64,000 nucleotides of DNA from Bryoerythrophyllum caledonicum. Its lineage: Eukaryota; Streptophyta; Bryopsida; Pottiales; Pottiaceae. Each line of letters starts with the position of its first letter. Within the stretch, counting starts at the first letter, position 1. Position numbers and translations under genes: made by a program. Shown here in pieces: positions 22,348 to 34,007 of this stretch. Under the pieces are notes generated by a model, which had not been told where the DNA came from, ran no database searches, and saw only the letters and a list, made by a program, of their open reading frames with translations. Where the stretch lies: assembly GCA_963971425.1 (NCBI GenBank), contig OZ020514.1:10235218-10299217 (forward strand), given 5' to 3'.

Positions 22348-25345
22348 ATGGCCACCAAACGTTGGTCTCCTTGGTATATCAAAATCACTATGGTGCAAGG
22401 CAGGACGACCGACTCCTCCAATGCAATCTTTGTCACCGCATTTTTGCAAGAAGGCTAGAACGACAGCTAAGTCATCTTGGGTACGAAGAACTCCTTGGCA
22501 AGTGCAGTAGCGGTGTTGGCCTCTTCACCAAATTGACAACCCGCGTACAGACTTTATTTAAAAATTCTCGTGGCCACTACCCGAAACACAATGGAGAACT
22601 TTTCTCCGAACATTGTTCCACCCCACCATTGAAATTTGCGCCTGCCTCAGAATATAGCACGCCCAAGTCCACCGGTGGAGACTCTTAGGTAGGGTCCACT
22701 CAAGCCCCCCCTCCCGTGATTTTACCATCAACCTTAGTTGAACCGACCGCCACCTTCCACGACTTCAGCGAACAAGGGAGTGTAGGTGCCACCTTCCCCA
22801 GATTGGTGAGGCAATCCGTGATTGAAGAGGGCTTTCAAGAAGTGGAGAGGCGGGAGCTAGACAAAGTGTGGGCATATTTTTTCTACGAAGCAAACATGCC
22901 GTTTCCTCTAGCACGGTATGTTGCGTTCAAGGAAGCCGTGATGAAGACTGCCTCTTTAAAAAAATCATATGTCCCACCTTCTTACCATGACATTCGGACA
23001 AGGTTGTTGGGACAAGCGGAGGCTGATTTGAAAGCACAACTTAATAAAAGACTGTTCGAGAGTGTTCGGAAGTTCGGAGGAACTCTAGCCTTGGATGGGT
23101 GGACATCTGTAACTAGTTGCCCTTTGTGCAATGCAATGCTTGTGTCTCCCGTTGGAGAGCTCTTCTGTGGAGTTGTAGATACTACGGGCAAAGAAAAGAA
23201 CGTTGCGTACCTGACATCCATCATGTTCAAATTCATTGAACAAGTTGGCCCTCACAACATTGTTCAGGTGTGTACTGATGTGCCGCGCATGCCATGGACT
23301 TATTGTTGGAGGATTGGGGGAAGGCTACATGGATAAAAGAAACTCTAAAGAAGGCCAAGTTCTTGGTTAAGTTTGTCAAGAATCGGCAAATGTCCCTCGC
23401 TGTGTTTTGTAAACACGAGGCCAAGTTCAGCCTATTGTTGCCCGGGCAAACAAGATTTGCATGTAATTTCACAATGATAGATCGCCTATTGAAGGTCAAG
23501 GAATCATTGGAGCAAACCGCCGTTGATCTCGAATGGCGGGCATATGCCTCAAAGAAGTCACTCTCGGCTAGAGATAAACTAGTGATTTCTCGATGCATCA
23601 AAAGAGTGGTTCTAGATTAGCGTTTCTGGGAGCGGTGCACAAACTTCCAGGAGATGGTAGCCCCTGTAGTGTATGCGCTTCGGGAATTCGATGCCAGGGA
23701 ACCTTGCATGCCCAAGGTTTTGCACATCCTTTACGACCTTGAGAAGCATGTCCTAGCGTTGGGTAATGAACCATTCTGTCTCGATAGCGATTTAGCGTGC
23801 ATTGCTGAGGACGAGTTCTACGCACGGAAACGGATGATGACCACGGATTTATATTCCGACGGTGCACTTCTCAATCATTATTTATTCCATGATGAAAAGT
23901 TGGCCGATGATCCGGATGTCATCACGGCAAGCAAACGAGTACTACGAAAGTTATGTACTCCTAAGACTTACCCGGACGTGGTGAACGAGTTCATAGCATT
24001 TTGAAACAAGGATATACCATTCCATGACATGTTGGATCCTAAGGACCAAAAATGTTCTCCGTATGCTTGGTGGGATTTTGAAGTTGCTTGTGGAAAACTC
24101 CTTGCACCAATTGCAAAGAGAATACTAGCGCAGACAATGTCATCTTCTTCTTGCGAACGCAATTGGAGTAGCTACTCTTTCGTCCATCACGAGAAACAGA
24201 ATCGGTTACTACCGGGAAGGGCTGATGACTTGGTCTTTGTGTATACGAACTCGAAGTTGCTTACGAATGCAAAGTTGACGGATGAGAAGAGGTAGTACGC
24301 GGAGAACTTGGATTTAGAGGATCCACATCCACGTGAGTCGGGTGACCCGGACTACTCTGGCGATTCAAGCACCGGTGCCCTTGCCAATTACGATGTAGAG
24401 CATCTAGATGATGACATCGACGGCAGCCATCCTCAACGTATGGATCATACTCACGACGCCCCAATCACCGAGTATGATTTTGTCGATGACGACGTTCTTG
24501 TAAAGAAAGAAGATGACTTGTTGCCCATAGCCCGGTACTTAAATGGAGACGGCATGGTCAATAGCAATAATATCCTTTGTCATGGACCGACTCCGCTTCC
24601 GGAAGACATGAAGGACAAGGGAGGAGAAGATTTATCATGCTCACATGCAACGGCACTACACAGGCAAAAAACGCAAGGGCTCTCAGTGAAGAATGTTGAG
24701 GAAGGCAAGCACCACGGTCTCACACTTGCGGAAAACCCCGAGCAAACAACAAAAGATCCATTCCTAGACGACACAGTTGTTCTCGGGGAGAAAACTATGG
24801 ATGGCGATACTTACGGTGGTACAAGGAGTCTCATTCACGTCACGGAGAAGAAGGCGTCCTCCTCTAAGGATCAACCGTCTTTGCATGGTCGCGCGTTGCG
24901 GTTACTATTTGCAATCCCTCTTGCAACGGTCACTACAATCAATTTGAAATCCTCCCACGGTTTGGTGTCCTTTTCAAAACATGTGCGACCCCGAACGCCA
25001 CAACGCCAATCCGATGGCATCCCCAGTGATGGCGATGTACCTCTGTCTAAGCTCTTCATACATCACCCCGAGGTTCAGGGAGGTTTAGAATTACAACCTA
25101 AGCGGCCTACAAACGCCACGAAGAAACGTAAAGCTCCCATGCATCCATTTCTTTGCACGCGACCTAGTTATCCCACTGATGTCATTGAAACTTGCAAGAG
25201 ATTCAAAACCATTGAAACATTGTCGATCAAACGGAGAATCAAACAAGAAGCTACCACGGATTATGAAGAGGATCCTTCGAGATCTAGTAGAGCTGAAATC
25301 AAAAGAGACAACGATTACGAACTTCCTACCGACGTGAATGAGTAG
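22348..25345 (+). pseudogene. hAT-superfamily transposase with BED-like finger (decayed)
   Basis: The ATG at 22348 opens a BED-like zinc finger (LLQCNLCHRIF ... LSHLGY, ~22415-22480). From ~22830 a DUF659/hAT core follows with LALDGWTS (~23085) and VQVCTD (~23262), then CAAHAMDLLLEDWG (~23279), FWERC (~23622) and the hAT dimerisation segment SSSSCERNWSSYSF (~24140). The tail to 25345 is acidic and Lys-rich. Relative to family norms, a stretch between VQVCTD and CAAH is missing and the frame changes there (~23277). A small frameshift sits at ~22372. Stops lie at 22686 (TAG), 23618 (TAG), 24002 (TGA) and 24293 (TAG). The element is inactive. It converges on the gene at 25863-29034. Confidence 0.8.
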
Positions 25346-25862
25346 GAAAATTTGGCCGATTTACGTAGTATACGTTCACCGTACTTATTTTTATTGTAAA
25401 TAGTGCAGTTCGAGTTTAGGGTACTTTATAGTCGTTCCGCGTATGCATTGAAAGCTTCTATTGTCTCAATTGATTTTTGGATTTATTCCGAATATCAATA
25501 AAGATTTTTCATATATGCACAAGTTTTATATCCATCTCTTTTGCTATTCTATTGTCTTGTGTTTTGTGTATGGATTTAATCATCCCATACGAAATGACTT
25601 AAACATGACATTCTTATTGTGTACAGAATGTACTTCGAGTTTGCAAACTTCTATTCATTTTAATGCTTTGCATTCACCTGATGCACTCCAACATTTCTAA
25701 CATCCACATACAATTGAAGAATTAACAAGTGGACAATATATCTTACAAATTGTAAACCTTTATTTCAAAAAGTATGCCGCACCACGGCATGCTTGCAACC
25801 TCTTGCCACACCATTCCTTAAACAACTACGTTAAGCTTTACATTCATCTGCCTCATTCTATT
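25346..25862. other. Convergent intergenic spacer
   Basis: AT-rich sequence between the 3' ends of the hAT transposase and the minus-strand coiled-coil gene. No ORF or RNA gene is supported; polyadenylation signals of both genes would be expected here. Confidence 0.4.
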
Positions 25863-28800
25863 GCCTTGAAGAAGAAGGCTCGTCCATATGATCCGTTCAA
25901 ATGCTATTGAGACTCCGCTGTCTCTGGCTTGGATTGACAATCATCCCCCTTTCTTCGTACTCTCGATCCACGGCTGCAATTTCCCTATGCATCTACGACC
26001 CCCAACTATCGTCGCTGTCATTGCCATCATCCCTCTTCTACTTCCCGCCAGGATCCACCTTCTTCGCCGCAAAGATTTCCATGGCCTTTTTTATTCGTTC
26101 CACCACCTTGTTCACAAAAGCGTCATTCTCTGGGAATGACATCAATAATTTCCCTTCGGGTTTCTGTAGCACATTCCGCCAATAGCCAATGATGTCCCCA
26201 ATCCTCCAATCAAATGTTTGTACCGCATCCCAATAAGAACAGTCTACGTCTTCAAAAGAAGCCTCTATCGTTGGACTCCGTAGTTTTGTGGCCTCTTCCA
26301 ACTTTGCAAGGACCTTCGCTCTTCCTACCAAAGTAGGATTGTACTTCTTGTACTCATCTCCCAACTCAATGTCATCGTTAACCTCATGCCACACGCTATC
26401 TTCTCTCTTCTCAGCTCTCCTTGGAGGAAGTAAGAAGAAACGCTTGTGCTTAGTGCTCCAATGCCTCCCAAAGTTGTGGCAAAACAACTTTTCTTGCTCG
26501 CCATCTTCAATCTCTCGCGCCCGTATCTCCACCTCATAGTCTTGTGTCATTCAAAAGAATAGATCAATTTCCATCCCATACTCCTCGTATAGTTGGTGAC
26601 AAGAAAACTCACTATTCCACATAAGTGGTTTTCCCTAGTCATGATAGTTCTGGGATTTCTTCGGAAGTTGATCTAAGGGGAGATTCCATCGGTTGAACTC
26701 GTGCCCGGGTGGCATAACATCTCATATCCCCATCACTTTGTAGAATCTTGTGCTAATTGAAGAGCGATACATAGGACACACCGATTGTATCATAGAACTT
26801 GCAGAAATGCAAGTAATATGAAAGTTATGGCCACATTGGCCCAAAGGCCAACGTATACGCTCCCTCCGGACCGAAATGATCTTGGCACAAGCTGCATTTG
26901 TCATTGAGGAATGCTGGGACAAGGTCGCAAGTATGGATTACTTTTTGCTGCGATTCTACAAAATGTGATGAGAAGATGTTGTAGGGCATTCATCCTTCCT
27001 CCATTTCTAAAGCCCACTCAATACCATGGCTTTTTTCCTTCCGATGATAGTTTGTGCGATCCATCATCTCCGGTACATCACCCCAAATAGTAACCTTTAT
27101 GGACTCATGTCCACGTTGTCCAATGAATTTCTTGAATATCTCCAATGAGGTATCCATGAGTTCACATGATTCTTGTGATTCGGCGGCAAACTTCTTGAGA
27201 TCATATTATGCTTTCGAGACCATGGTCTCCCTGTCCTGAAGGCGATAAACCCAACCCAACCAAGGCATTGTGTTCTCGTTGCATGTTGTCTCGTCCACTG
27301 ATCTCAATGTCCTCCGTAGTCTCTCCAGTTCCGCTCGTGCCTCGTCCCTCTCCTTATTTGCCACCTCCAACTTTTGTAACATCGATTCCATCTCCCCCTC
27401 ACATTCCATTATTGCCTTCCCTTTTCCATGCGTTTTTGGTCGTACATGGCTACTCTCAGCTAGTACTGCCAATTGAACAGAAGAAGGCTCGGTCGGTCTG
27501 CTAGATTTGACCGGTGTGGCATCCTCTGCACTATTTCCTCTAAACTTGGAAAGAGAAAGGTCGTCCGAAGTTTCGGCGATGTCCTCAATGACCACCAGAT
27601 CCACCTCATGAACCTGCGCATTCAACTTCTCCGACATCTTCTTAAAGACTCTCTCACTAGCCTCCAACTCCCGCTTGTTCGCTTCCAACTCAGATTTTAG
27701 TTGTCCAGTGAAGGCTTCATTTTTTTTGGCTTCATTCTCCAAATCTATCACTTTTTGAGTTAGTGCAATCCTCTCTTGTAACATTGGCGTTATAGAGGAA
27801 ACCAATGTGTCAAAGCCATCAGCGACTCGTAGCACACTCGGAGTTATACTTGAAAATGCATGAGCCATTTGTAGAAGAGAAGGAGCCATTGCTGTAAGAA
27901 TTTCGGCTCCGTGCATCAAATTATGTGCCACTCTCACTACTCCATGTATTTGGGCCCATTCGCTCGAATCACTTCGCACATCGACTGGATGACCAAAATC
28001 CGTTGTTTGAACGCACGCTTCAATCCACTTAACACTCAAGTCGAGCAAGTCTTTGAACTTATCCTTGTTTGGCATGGTTCGAAGCATTTCTTCAATAGCG
28101 GAAATCATATCCTTGTACATCATCGGGTCATTGGAAATTGGTTCCAATGTTTCCCGCGTTGAAGTGTTTGGCCCGGCATCCATTGTCTCTAGTGCCATGC
28201 CTTCTAAAGTTTGAACGTTTAGAACAACGGTTTCTTCTCCATTCGTATTCTCCCCCCCCCTCGTTCCGCGTTACCGTCGTTTGCACCTCCTACAATCACA
28301 ATATTCGGAATATATGATTGTACGGGGTCTTCTACCGTCGTTATCTCTAAAGTCTCTTTGGGGATTGTGATTGACAATATATTGTCAATGACAATGTCCA
28401 AATGTTTATCAGACTTCATCACAACGGCAACCTCCTCCACCGATGGTTGTATTTTCGGCATGGTATCCACCGCGGTCATCTGACGAGATTTTTTCTTCAA
28501 CTCCTCCATAATATCCTTGGTCAAGGTCGATTCATGATTGAATAAATCAGGAATATGCTTCTGATTTCTCCCAATCCTAAGCGGAGATTGTATAGTAGTC
28601 GGAAACGTGCTTCAATCCACCTTTTGTTTCAACACGACCTCGGTGTATACCATTGATAGTAGGCTGTAATTGAAAAACCCTTTGCTTCTTGGGCGATTCC
28701 CAAACAAAGTCCGTCAAACCTCCTCCGCACGACAAATGAAGTGGTCATCTTTACACATCCACGTCTTACAAGCAAAGTAAGCCGTATGACTTATGTGGCA

Positions 28801-29034
28801 ATCTCTTGGCCAAAGTTTATCGATGTGGTACATCTTCACATATTTCTTGCATGTCTTGGATATCCAGTAATCCTCTATTTCAACCTCCCAACCTTCCTCC
28901 GCTTGAATGTCTTCATTGTCCAAAATCTCCCACCGTAGATCATGAGTAGTACCTTTCTGTTTGAACCGTTTCTTCGACCCTCCCGTTCTAATTTCACTCA
29001 CATCCTCCACCATGATCCCCTTCTCCGTCGCCAT
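25863..29034 (-). pseudogene. Transposon-associated coiled-coil protein with RING-like zinc finger (decayed)
   Basis: Reading from the ATG at 29034 towards lower coordinates: a basic N-terminus, a Cys/His-rich segment (CHISHTAYFACKTWMCKDDH, ~28800-28745), a linker, a long coiled-coil region (~28198-27208; LENEAKKNEAFTGQLKSELE and similar heptads), then CSLCQDHF (~26900) and CGHNFHITCI...SVCP (~26830-26760), a RING-like Cys/His pattern. The C-terminal part (~26550-26038) is basic and Trp-containing. Two frame changes are seen, at a C8 run (~28252) and near 26845. Premature stops, among them 28714, ~28618, 27206 and 26722, are mostly of TGG-to-TGA or CAA/CAG-to-TAA/TAG type. Family unknown. Convergence and shared decay suggest it may be a second gene of the hAT element. 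The 3' end is approximate. Confidence 0.5.
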
Positions 29035-29280
29035 GGTAATGCTTGTTTTTAAAAAAACAAGCGCAGACACTCCGGTATTAATTCGCGAATGAAAGGTTTG
29101 GGAAATTTAGAAATGGTGTATCCAGTAAAAAAAATGGATCTTGACTAACAACAATTCTCTATTTGGAGCTGAAAGAAAAATAGAGCCTCTCAAGCTCACA
29201 GTGCTTACTAGAGTTATTTTTGAAGTCACCCAAAGTTTCAGTAAATTACCACATCTTTTGATCTCTCTCAATAGGTCTTC

Positions 29281-29760
29281 GGTTAATCCTTTAATCCTTT
29301 AACGCCGAAGGTCTTCACAAGCCTCTGGAGAATCCATGACTATAATAAATCATGCACAACAGCTGGTAGATAATGCACACTACAGTTTACATCGTGGGTA
29401 CAGTTTCATGTTGACCTAATTCACAAAAATCATTGTAGCTTTTCAATGCTTGCATCAATGCACATGGGAATTGTTCCATTTGAAGCAGAATCATTATTGT
29501 CACACACGTTGCAGCAAAAATAAGTGCATCCAACTCACACACACAATTTATTTACTAACATTAGACAAGAATCGACTCAAAATTGACCATCTTGACGTGA
29601 AAGGGTTAAGGCATCTGATGTCACAATATTGGGAGAATTTGCAAACAGATAGATTATGCAAACATCGTCTACATAGAGGTACATGTCATCCCATCCCCAC
29701 TTCACAAAAATCGCTATAATTTGCCAATGCCTTCATTGATTTTGGTGGCACCGGTCATTC
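29281..29760. repeat. Dispersed non-autonomous repeat of the CCTTTAAGGGTTAA family
   Basis: Begins with GGTTAATCC and TTAACGCCGAAGGTC blocks and contains CACAAAAATCATTGTAGCTTTTCAATGCTTGCA-like blocks (two related copies, ~29420 and ~29700). Similar ends and internal text occur at 39083-39470 and 60389-60693. A MITE-like family is likely; borders are approximate. The rest of 29035-30060 shows nothing else. Confidence 0.4.
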
Positions 29761-30060
29761 TGCTCTATCTCTAAACTTTCTACAGAAGTGACTTGTAGTG
29801 CTTGCTACAGAGGTTAACATGCCCAAACAACCCAAAAATAGACCTTGGAAGACATCTTGCGGCAAATTTGTAATCATACTATCCATAAAGAGTGATTGCA
29901 ACACATAAAACATGTTGCATCATCTTCTCATTACATGCACGGTAACACACCACCTGAACAACACGTCCTACATGAAATGCAAACAATGGGGTTATGAAGA
30001 AAATACAAGATACAAAACCTATCTACAAGCACACATGAACTCTACACAAAATGGTATTGA

Positions 30061-30940
30061 TCAATAAGGAGCGCTGCGAGGCACATCCTGCGGCAGATCC
30101 GTGGTGATGTTGTTTAATCCCGGCTGCGTCGCGCCGGCGGTCGGGCGCGGCGCGAACAGGTTCTTCACGGCGTCCGTGGCGGCCGCCGCGACGCGCCCGA
30201 CGCTCTCCGCTGCGCCTTGGGCTGGGGCGGGCTGCTGCTGCTGGGGGAGGTTGGGCGTCGAGGTGGGGGTGGCTGTGCCGTCGTTCTTGGTGGCCACGAA
30301 GGCGCCCTTCACTGACTGCGCCGTGCGCGAGAGCGCGTCCACGGCGCCGCTCACTTGCCCTTTCGCTAACTCTACGCTCTGCGCCGCGTGTTGCGCCGTG
30401 GTGTCTATGTCGCGCGAGATGCGCTCGTCGGAAGCTCTGGCGACATGAAGTAGACAAGATGAGATGGAAGAAGATGAGCACAGGAAGAAGAGGAGCTCCA
30501 CAGTACAGAAGATGAGCACAAGAAAATAGAAGAGGAGCACTTGGAAGCACATCAACACACGAAGGTGAGCTTCACGAGAAGATGATGGAAGAAGATGAGC
30601 ACAAGAAGTACGGGAGAAGAAGAGGATGGGCACACGAAGCTGGAAAGTTTCGATACTTACGGGTTTGCAGGGTCGTTCTGGGGTTGCTGGTATCCCGGAT
30701 TGGCCTGACCCGCGACCTGGTTGATCTTGGCCATGGCCGCGTCCTTGAGCTGCACCAGCTGCTCCCCAACCGGCATCTCACGCTACAAGCAACAGAAATC
30801 ACCAAGATCACGTCAAGCACGTCGCAATCCACAACGCTTACGTCGTCGACAGAAATCACGCTTCAAATTTCTCTCACCTGATATTGTTCCGGAGCTTTCA
30901 CGTAATCGCCCGTCCCTGCATTCCCCGGCACTTGCGCCAT
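30061..30940 (-). CDS. Small LEA-like hydrophilic protein (three exons, 186 aa)
   Basis: Exons on the minus strand are 30940-30878, 30782-30661 and 30436-30061, with GT/AG borders and fitting phases. The protein starts MAQVPGNAGTGDYVKAPEQY and has no signal peptide or membrane segment. It is rich in Ala, Gln, Lys and Asp. The middle exon (VGEQLVQLKDAAMAKINQVA) and the start of the last exon (HAAQSVELAKGQVSGAVDAL) form amphipathic 11-mer-like helices, as in LEA_4-type or apolipoprotein-like proteins. A PQQQQPAP hinge and a second short helix (GRVAAAATDAVKNLF) follow. The coding part is strongly GC-rich, unlike the surrounding transposons, with no stop or frame defects. It is divergent from the propeller gene at 31420. 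LEA is a resemblance in composition, not a proven family match. Confidence 0.6.
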
Positions 30941-31419
30941 GATAACCAACAATTCAATCTGATGCTATCTTTCACGGAGGGTGAAACCGAACAACTTAAC
31001 CTACGTCTGCGGCTCTACGTGAAGAAGGAGATAAAGAGATTGAGGACACAGGGTGTTGTGATGGAGAATGAGAAGGCGGTCGCGACTAAGTTCATTCTCT
31101 CGAGAGTCACTGATGCACCAAGTGGACGCTTGTGAGAGTGCCTTGTGGCTCAGGTTTTTGCGGAAAGTGACCTAGAATATTCTACTAACAATTCTAATCA
31201 TCAAGTGCTGTTGGCTTATGGGTTTAAGGTTGAGGGTTTAGGATTTCAGTCAATGATGTGAAGCAGTTGCTTGCGTTAATGATCCGTGCGAAGTAGTCAT
31301 GCTTTCGATGTTGCCTCAGATGGTCGGTACAACTCCACTTGGTAGGTGCAAGCACTGGCACCTAACTCTAACGCCATGGCCACCACCAGTGACCACTCTC
31401 ACTCCTCGACGTCCGCAAG
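30941..31419. promoter_or_regulatory. Divergent intergenic region between two host genes
   Basis: About 480 bp separate the two start codons, so this segment must hold both 5' regions. A short open frame on the plus strand (30960-31134) has no recognised domain and is probably leader sequence. No specific promoter element could be assigned. Confidence 0.4.
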
Positions 31420-33210
31420 ATGGAATGCTGGCTCCTCATCGCGCTGGTCCTGGCGTGGTTCTTCGCCACGGACCCGCTGGACCTGTCCACGCTCGCCGGC
31501 ACCGACAACTTCCAGCCCCACTACGTGGCGCCACCTTCCCACAACGTGTTCGCCACGCTCCCGCGCGACACTCACAGCAAGCTGCAGGCGTCGCAGCTCG
31601 TGGGCCACAAGGGCTGCTTCTTTGGGCCCGAGAGCCTCGCTTTCGACGCCGAGGGGAGGGGCCCGTACGCGGGCATCAGCGATGGACGCATCGTGCGCTA
31701 CGACGGCCCGGAGCTCGGCTGGACCACCTTCGCTGTCACTACCAAAACGAGGTGAAGCGTGTGCGTGTGTTTGTGTGTGTGTCTAGAAGTGTTTGTGTGT
31801 GTCTTGTGTGTTTAGATGTGTGTGTGTGTGTGTCTAGAGATGTGTGGGTGTGTGGGTCGAGAAGTGTGTGTCTAGAAATGTGTGGGTCTAGATGTGTGTG
31901 TGTGTCTAGAGATGTGTGGGTGTGTGTGTCTGGATGTGTGTATGTGTGTCTAGATGTGTGTGAGAGATTGTCTCATTCAACCTTCACAAACAATTCGAAC
32001 TTATTGTGTGATTTCTAACTCCTCCGAGTGATCAGATCGGCCATTTGTGAGTACGATGGCGCGCCAGGACCGAATCTGGAGCATGAGCACACATGCGGGC
32101 GCCCCTTAGGTCTGCGCTTCCACAAGCGCACCGGGGACCTCTACGTCGCGGATGCATACCATGGGATCCTCAAAGTGGGGCCGCAGGGGGGTGTGGCGGA
32201 GCCGGTGGTGACGGAGCTCCATGGACGCCCTTTCATGTTCTGCAACGATCTGGATTTCGATGCGGATGGCAACCTGTATTTCACGGATACCAGCATGAAG
32301 TACCAGCGCAGGTAATGTCGGCGATGGTTTTGTTGAAGCCGGTCTTTGTACTTGCTGGTGTTCCTCTATTGTGACGATGAGGATGGTATGATGATGTTTA
32401 TTTGTCGGTGTAGTAGCAAGGCTACCACGATCCATTTCATGGGTTGTGGGTATTACGCTCTAGCTAGCTACTGATCATTTGTTGTTATGGATATGTGAAT
32501 GCAGACAGTTTTTTCTGTCAAGACTGGAGCTGGACAACACGGGCCGGTTTCTCAAGTACGATCCCATCAGCAAGCAGACGACGGTGCTGATCCAGGGGCT
32601 GCGGTTTCCGAACGGCGTGGCGGTGAGCAAGGACGGCACTTTCATAGTGATTGCTGAATCGCACACAGCCAGGTAATGTTGAAAACAACATTTCGTTATC
32701 TCCGCTAGTGTAAGCCATGCAGCATACTTGAAAAGAACTACCAGTACGAGTATACTCAGACATTCGTGCTTGCGAGCTGATGGGATCTGATGCGCAGGTT
32801 GTTGCGCTACTGGATCAAGGGGCCGGCGTCCAACACATGGGAGCCATGGATCGACCTTCCGGGCATCCCCGACAACGTGCGCCGCAACGAGAAGGGGGAG
32901 TTTTGGGTGGCGTTTCATGGGAGGCGGACGCTGCTGGAGATGTACAGCGGCGCCGTGCCCTGGCTGCGCCACCTGCTTGCCAAGCTGCCCATTCCTTCCA
33001 GGTTCTTGTATAAAATGGTGGCGCCCACATGCTCTTGTTGTGAGGTACAGTCCTGAGGGTGAGGTTCTGGAAGTTCTGGAGGATGAGCGTGGGAAGGTGG
33101 TGAAGGTTGTGAGTCAGGTGGAAGAGCATCAGGGAAAGCTCTACTTGGGCTCTGTCTTGCATCCGCAGGTGGCTGTGTACACTATTCCAAGTGAGGTAAA
33201 GATAACATGA
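31420..33210 (+). CDS. Strictosidine-synthase-like / APMAP-type beta-propeller protein (four exons, apparent frameshift)
   Basis: Exons 31420-31751, 32036-32311, 32505-32672 and 32798-33210 join at phase 2 each time. An N-terminal hydrophobic segment (WLLIALVLAWFFA) is a likely ER signal or anchor. Family landmarks appear in order: GPESLAFDAEGRGPYAGISD, ICEYDGAPG, CGRPLGLRF with GDLYVADAYHGILKVGP, NDLDFDADGNLYFTDTSMKY, GRFLKYDP, LRFPNGVAVSKDGTFIVIAE, LRYWIKGP, DLPGIPDNVRRNEKGEFWVA and GEVLEVLEDE. In exon 4 the frame changes at ~33021 (KMV then RPHALVV): one extra base or two missing. This is either a sequencing/assembly error or a recent lesion, since the rest is intact. Plant homologues are secreted or ER-located six-bladed propellers; most lack proven strictosidine synthase activity, so no alkaloid role is claimed. 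Family assignment is confident. Confidence 0.85.
31755..31975 (+). repeat. TG-rich minisatellite in intron 1 of the propeller gene
   Basis: GTGTGTGTCTAGA-type units fill most of the first intron, with TCTAGA or a near match recurring about every 20-30 bp. Confidence 0.8.
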
Positions 33211-34007
33211 CGTTTTCTGAGTTTGATTATTAAAATCAGCCCCAAACAGTTCCAGATATTTTCGGTGGCTGAGATTTCTTGTGACCACCCAGCTCTTCCA
33301 TTAACAATCAGAACCAGCCATGACTTTAAGGATGAATTCATTGATTGAAAATGAAGAGTCAGACATCGTCAAATTCACGAACATCATCGATGCTATGCAG
33401 TTCAGACGCTGGATTCTAAAAATTCACAAATTGACTCAACCTAAGAGTGGATTCATACGCTGGCATTTAAGACACGAAAATTGACTGACGCCCTCCAAAG
33501 CAACGTCTTGATAGACAGATCGTTTCTTGAGGTTACCTTGAAACTCGCTCTAGTCTTCGCCTGGAAAGGTGAACATGTGAAAGCTGGATGAGGAGCCTTC
33601 ATCACCCGTTTTTCTCTGCCTCACTTCGCCGTGCTTGCAAGTTTAAGCTCTTCGAGCCCCACAAAAGCAGCATCACAGAACAAGGGTGGTTCATGGGGCT
33701 TCTCTTCCAGATGGTTGGTGGTGGTGCGACCAACCGTCTGAATCTGCGTCGGGTCTTCTGCGATGCAACTTTTCTTTGACATGGCGGCGTCCTTCATCCA
33801 GCGCCCTCGTCACCTTGGAACGGCGTGTGAGCGGCACCACATGGAGCACTGAGCCTCCTTTCACTCCTTCCGGGTTGGCAACCTATATATACATATTCAA
33901 CACTTGGTGAGTTCTCCTTCTGAGATGACTAAAACTAGCTCATCCGTAGTTGCGAGATCACCAAGCTCTTCCATTGATCTAATAGCTATTCAGAGTAGTA
34001 TTATCAA
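33211..34007. other. Tail-to-tail spacer between two host genes
   Basis: Holds the 3' ends of the propeller gene (plus) and the TEX2-like gene (minus). A few short open frames lack recognisable domains. No repeat or RNA gene was seen. Confidence 0.4.

Noticed and set aside
2529..25345. Alternative genetic code with TAG/TAA read as Gln
   Set aside because: TGA also interrupts the transposon frames, and the intact host genes show no internal TAG or TAA; decay by transitions explains the data better.
30023..30550. Arg/Ala-rich open frames overlapping the LEA-like gene
   Set aside because: They are GC-rich shadow frames of the spliced gene, whose own splice phases and composition are consistent.
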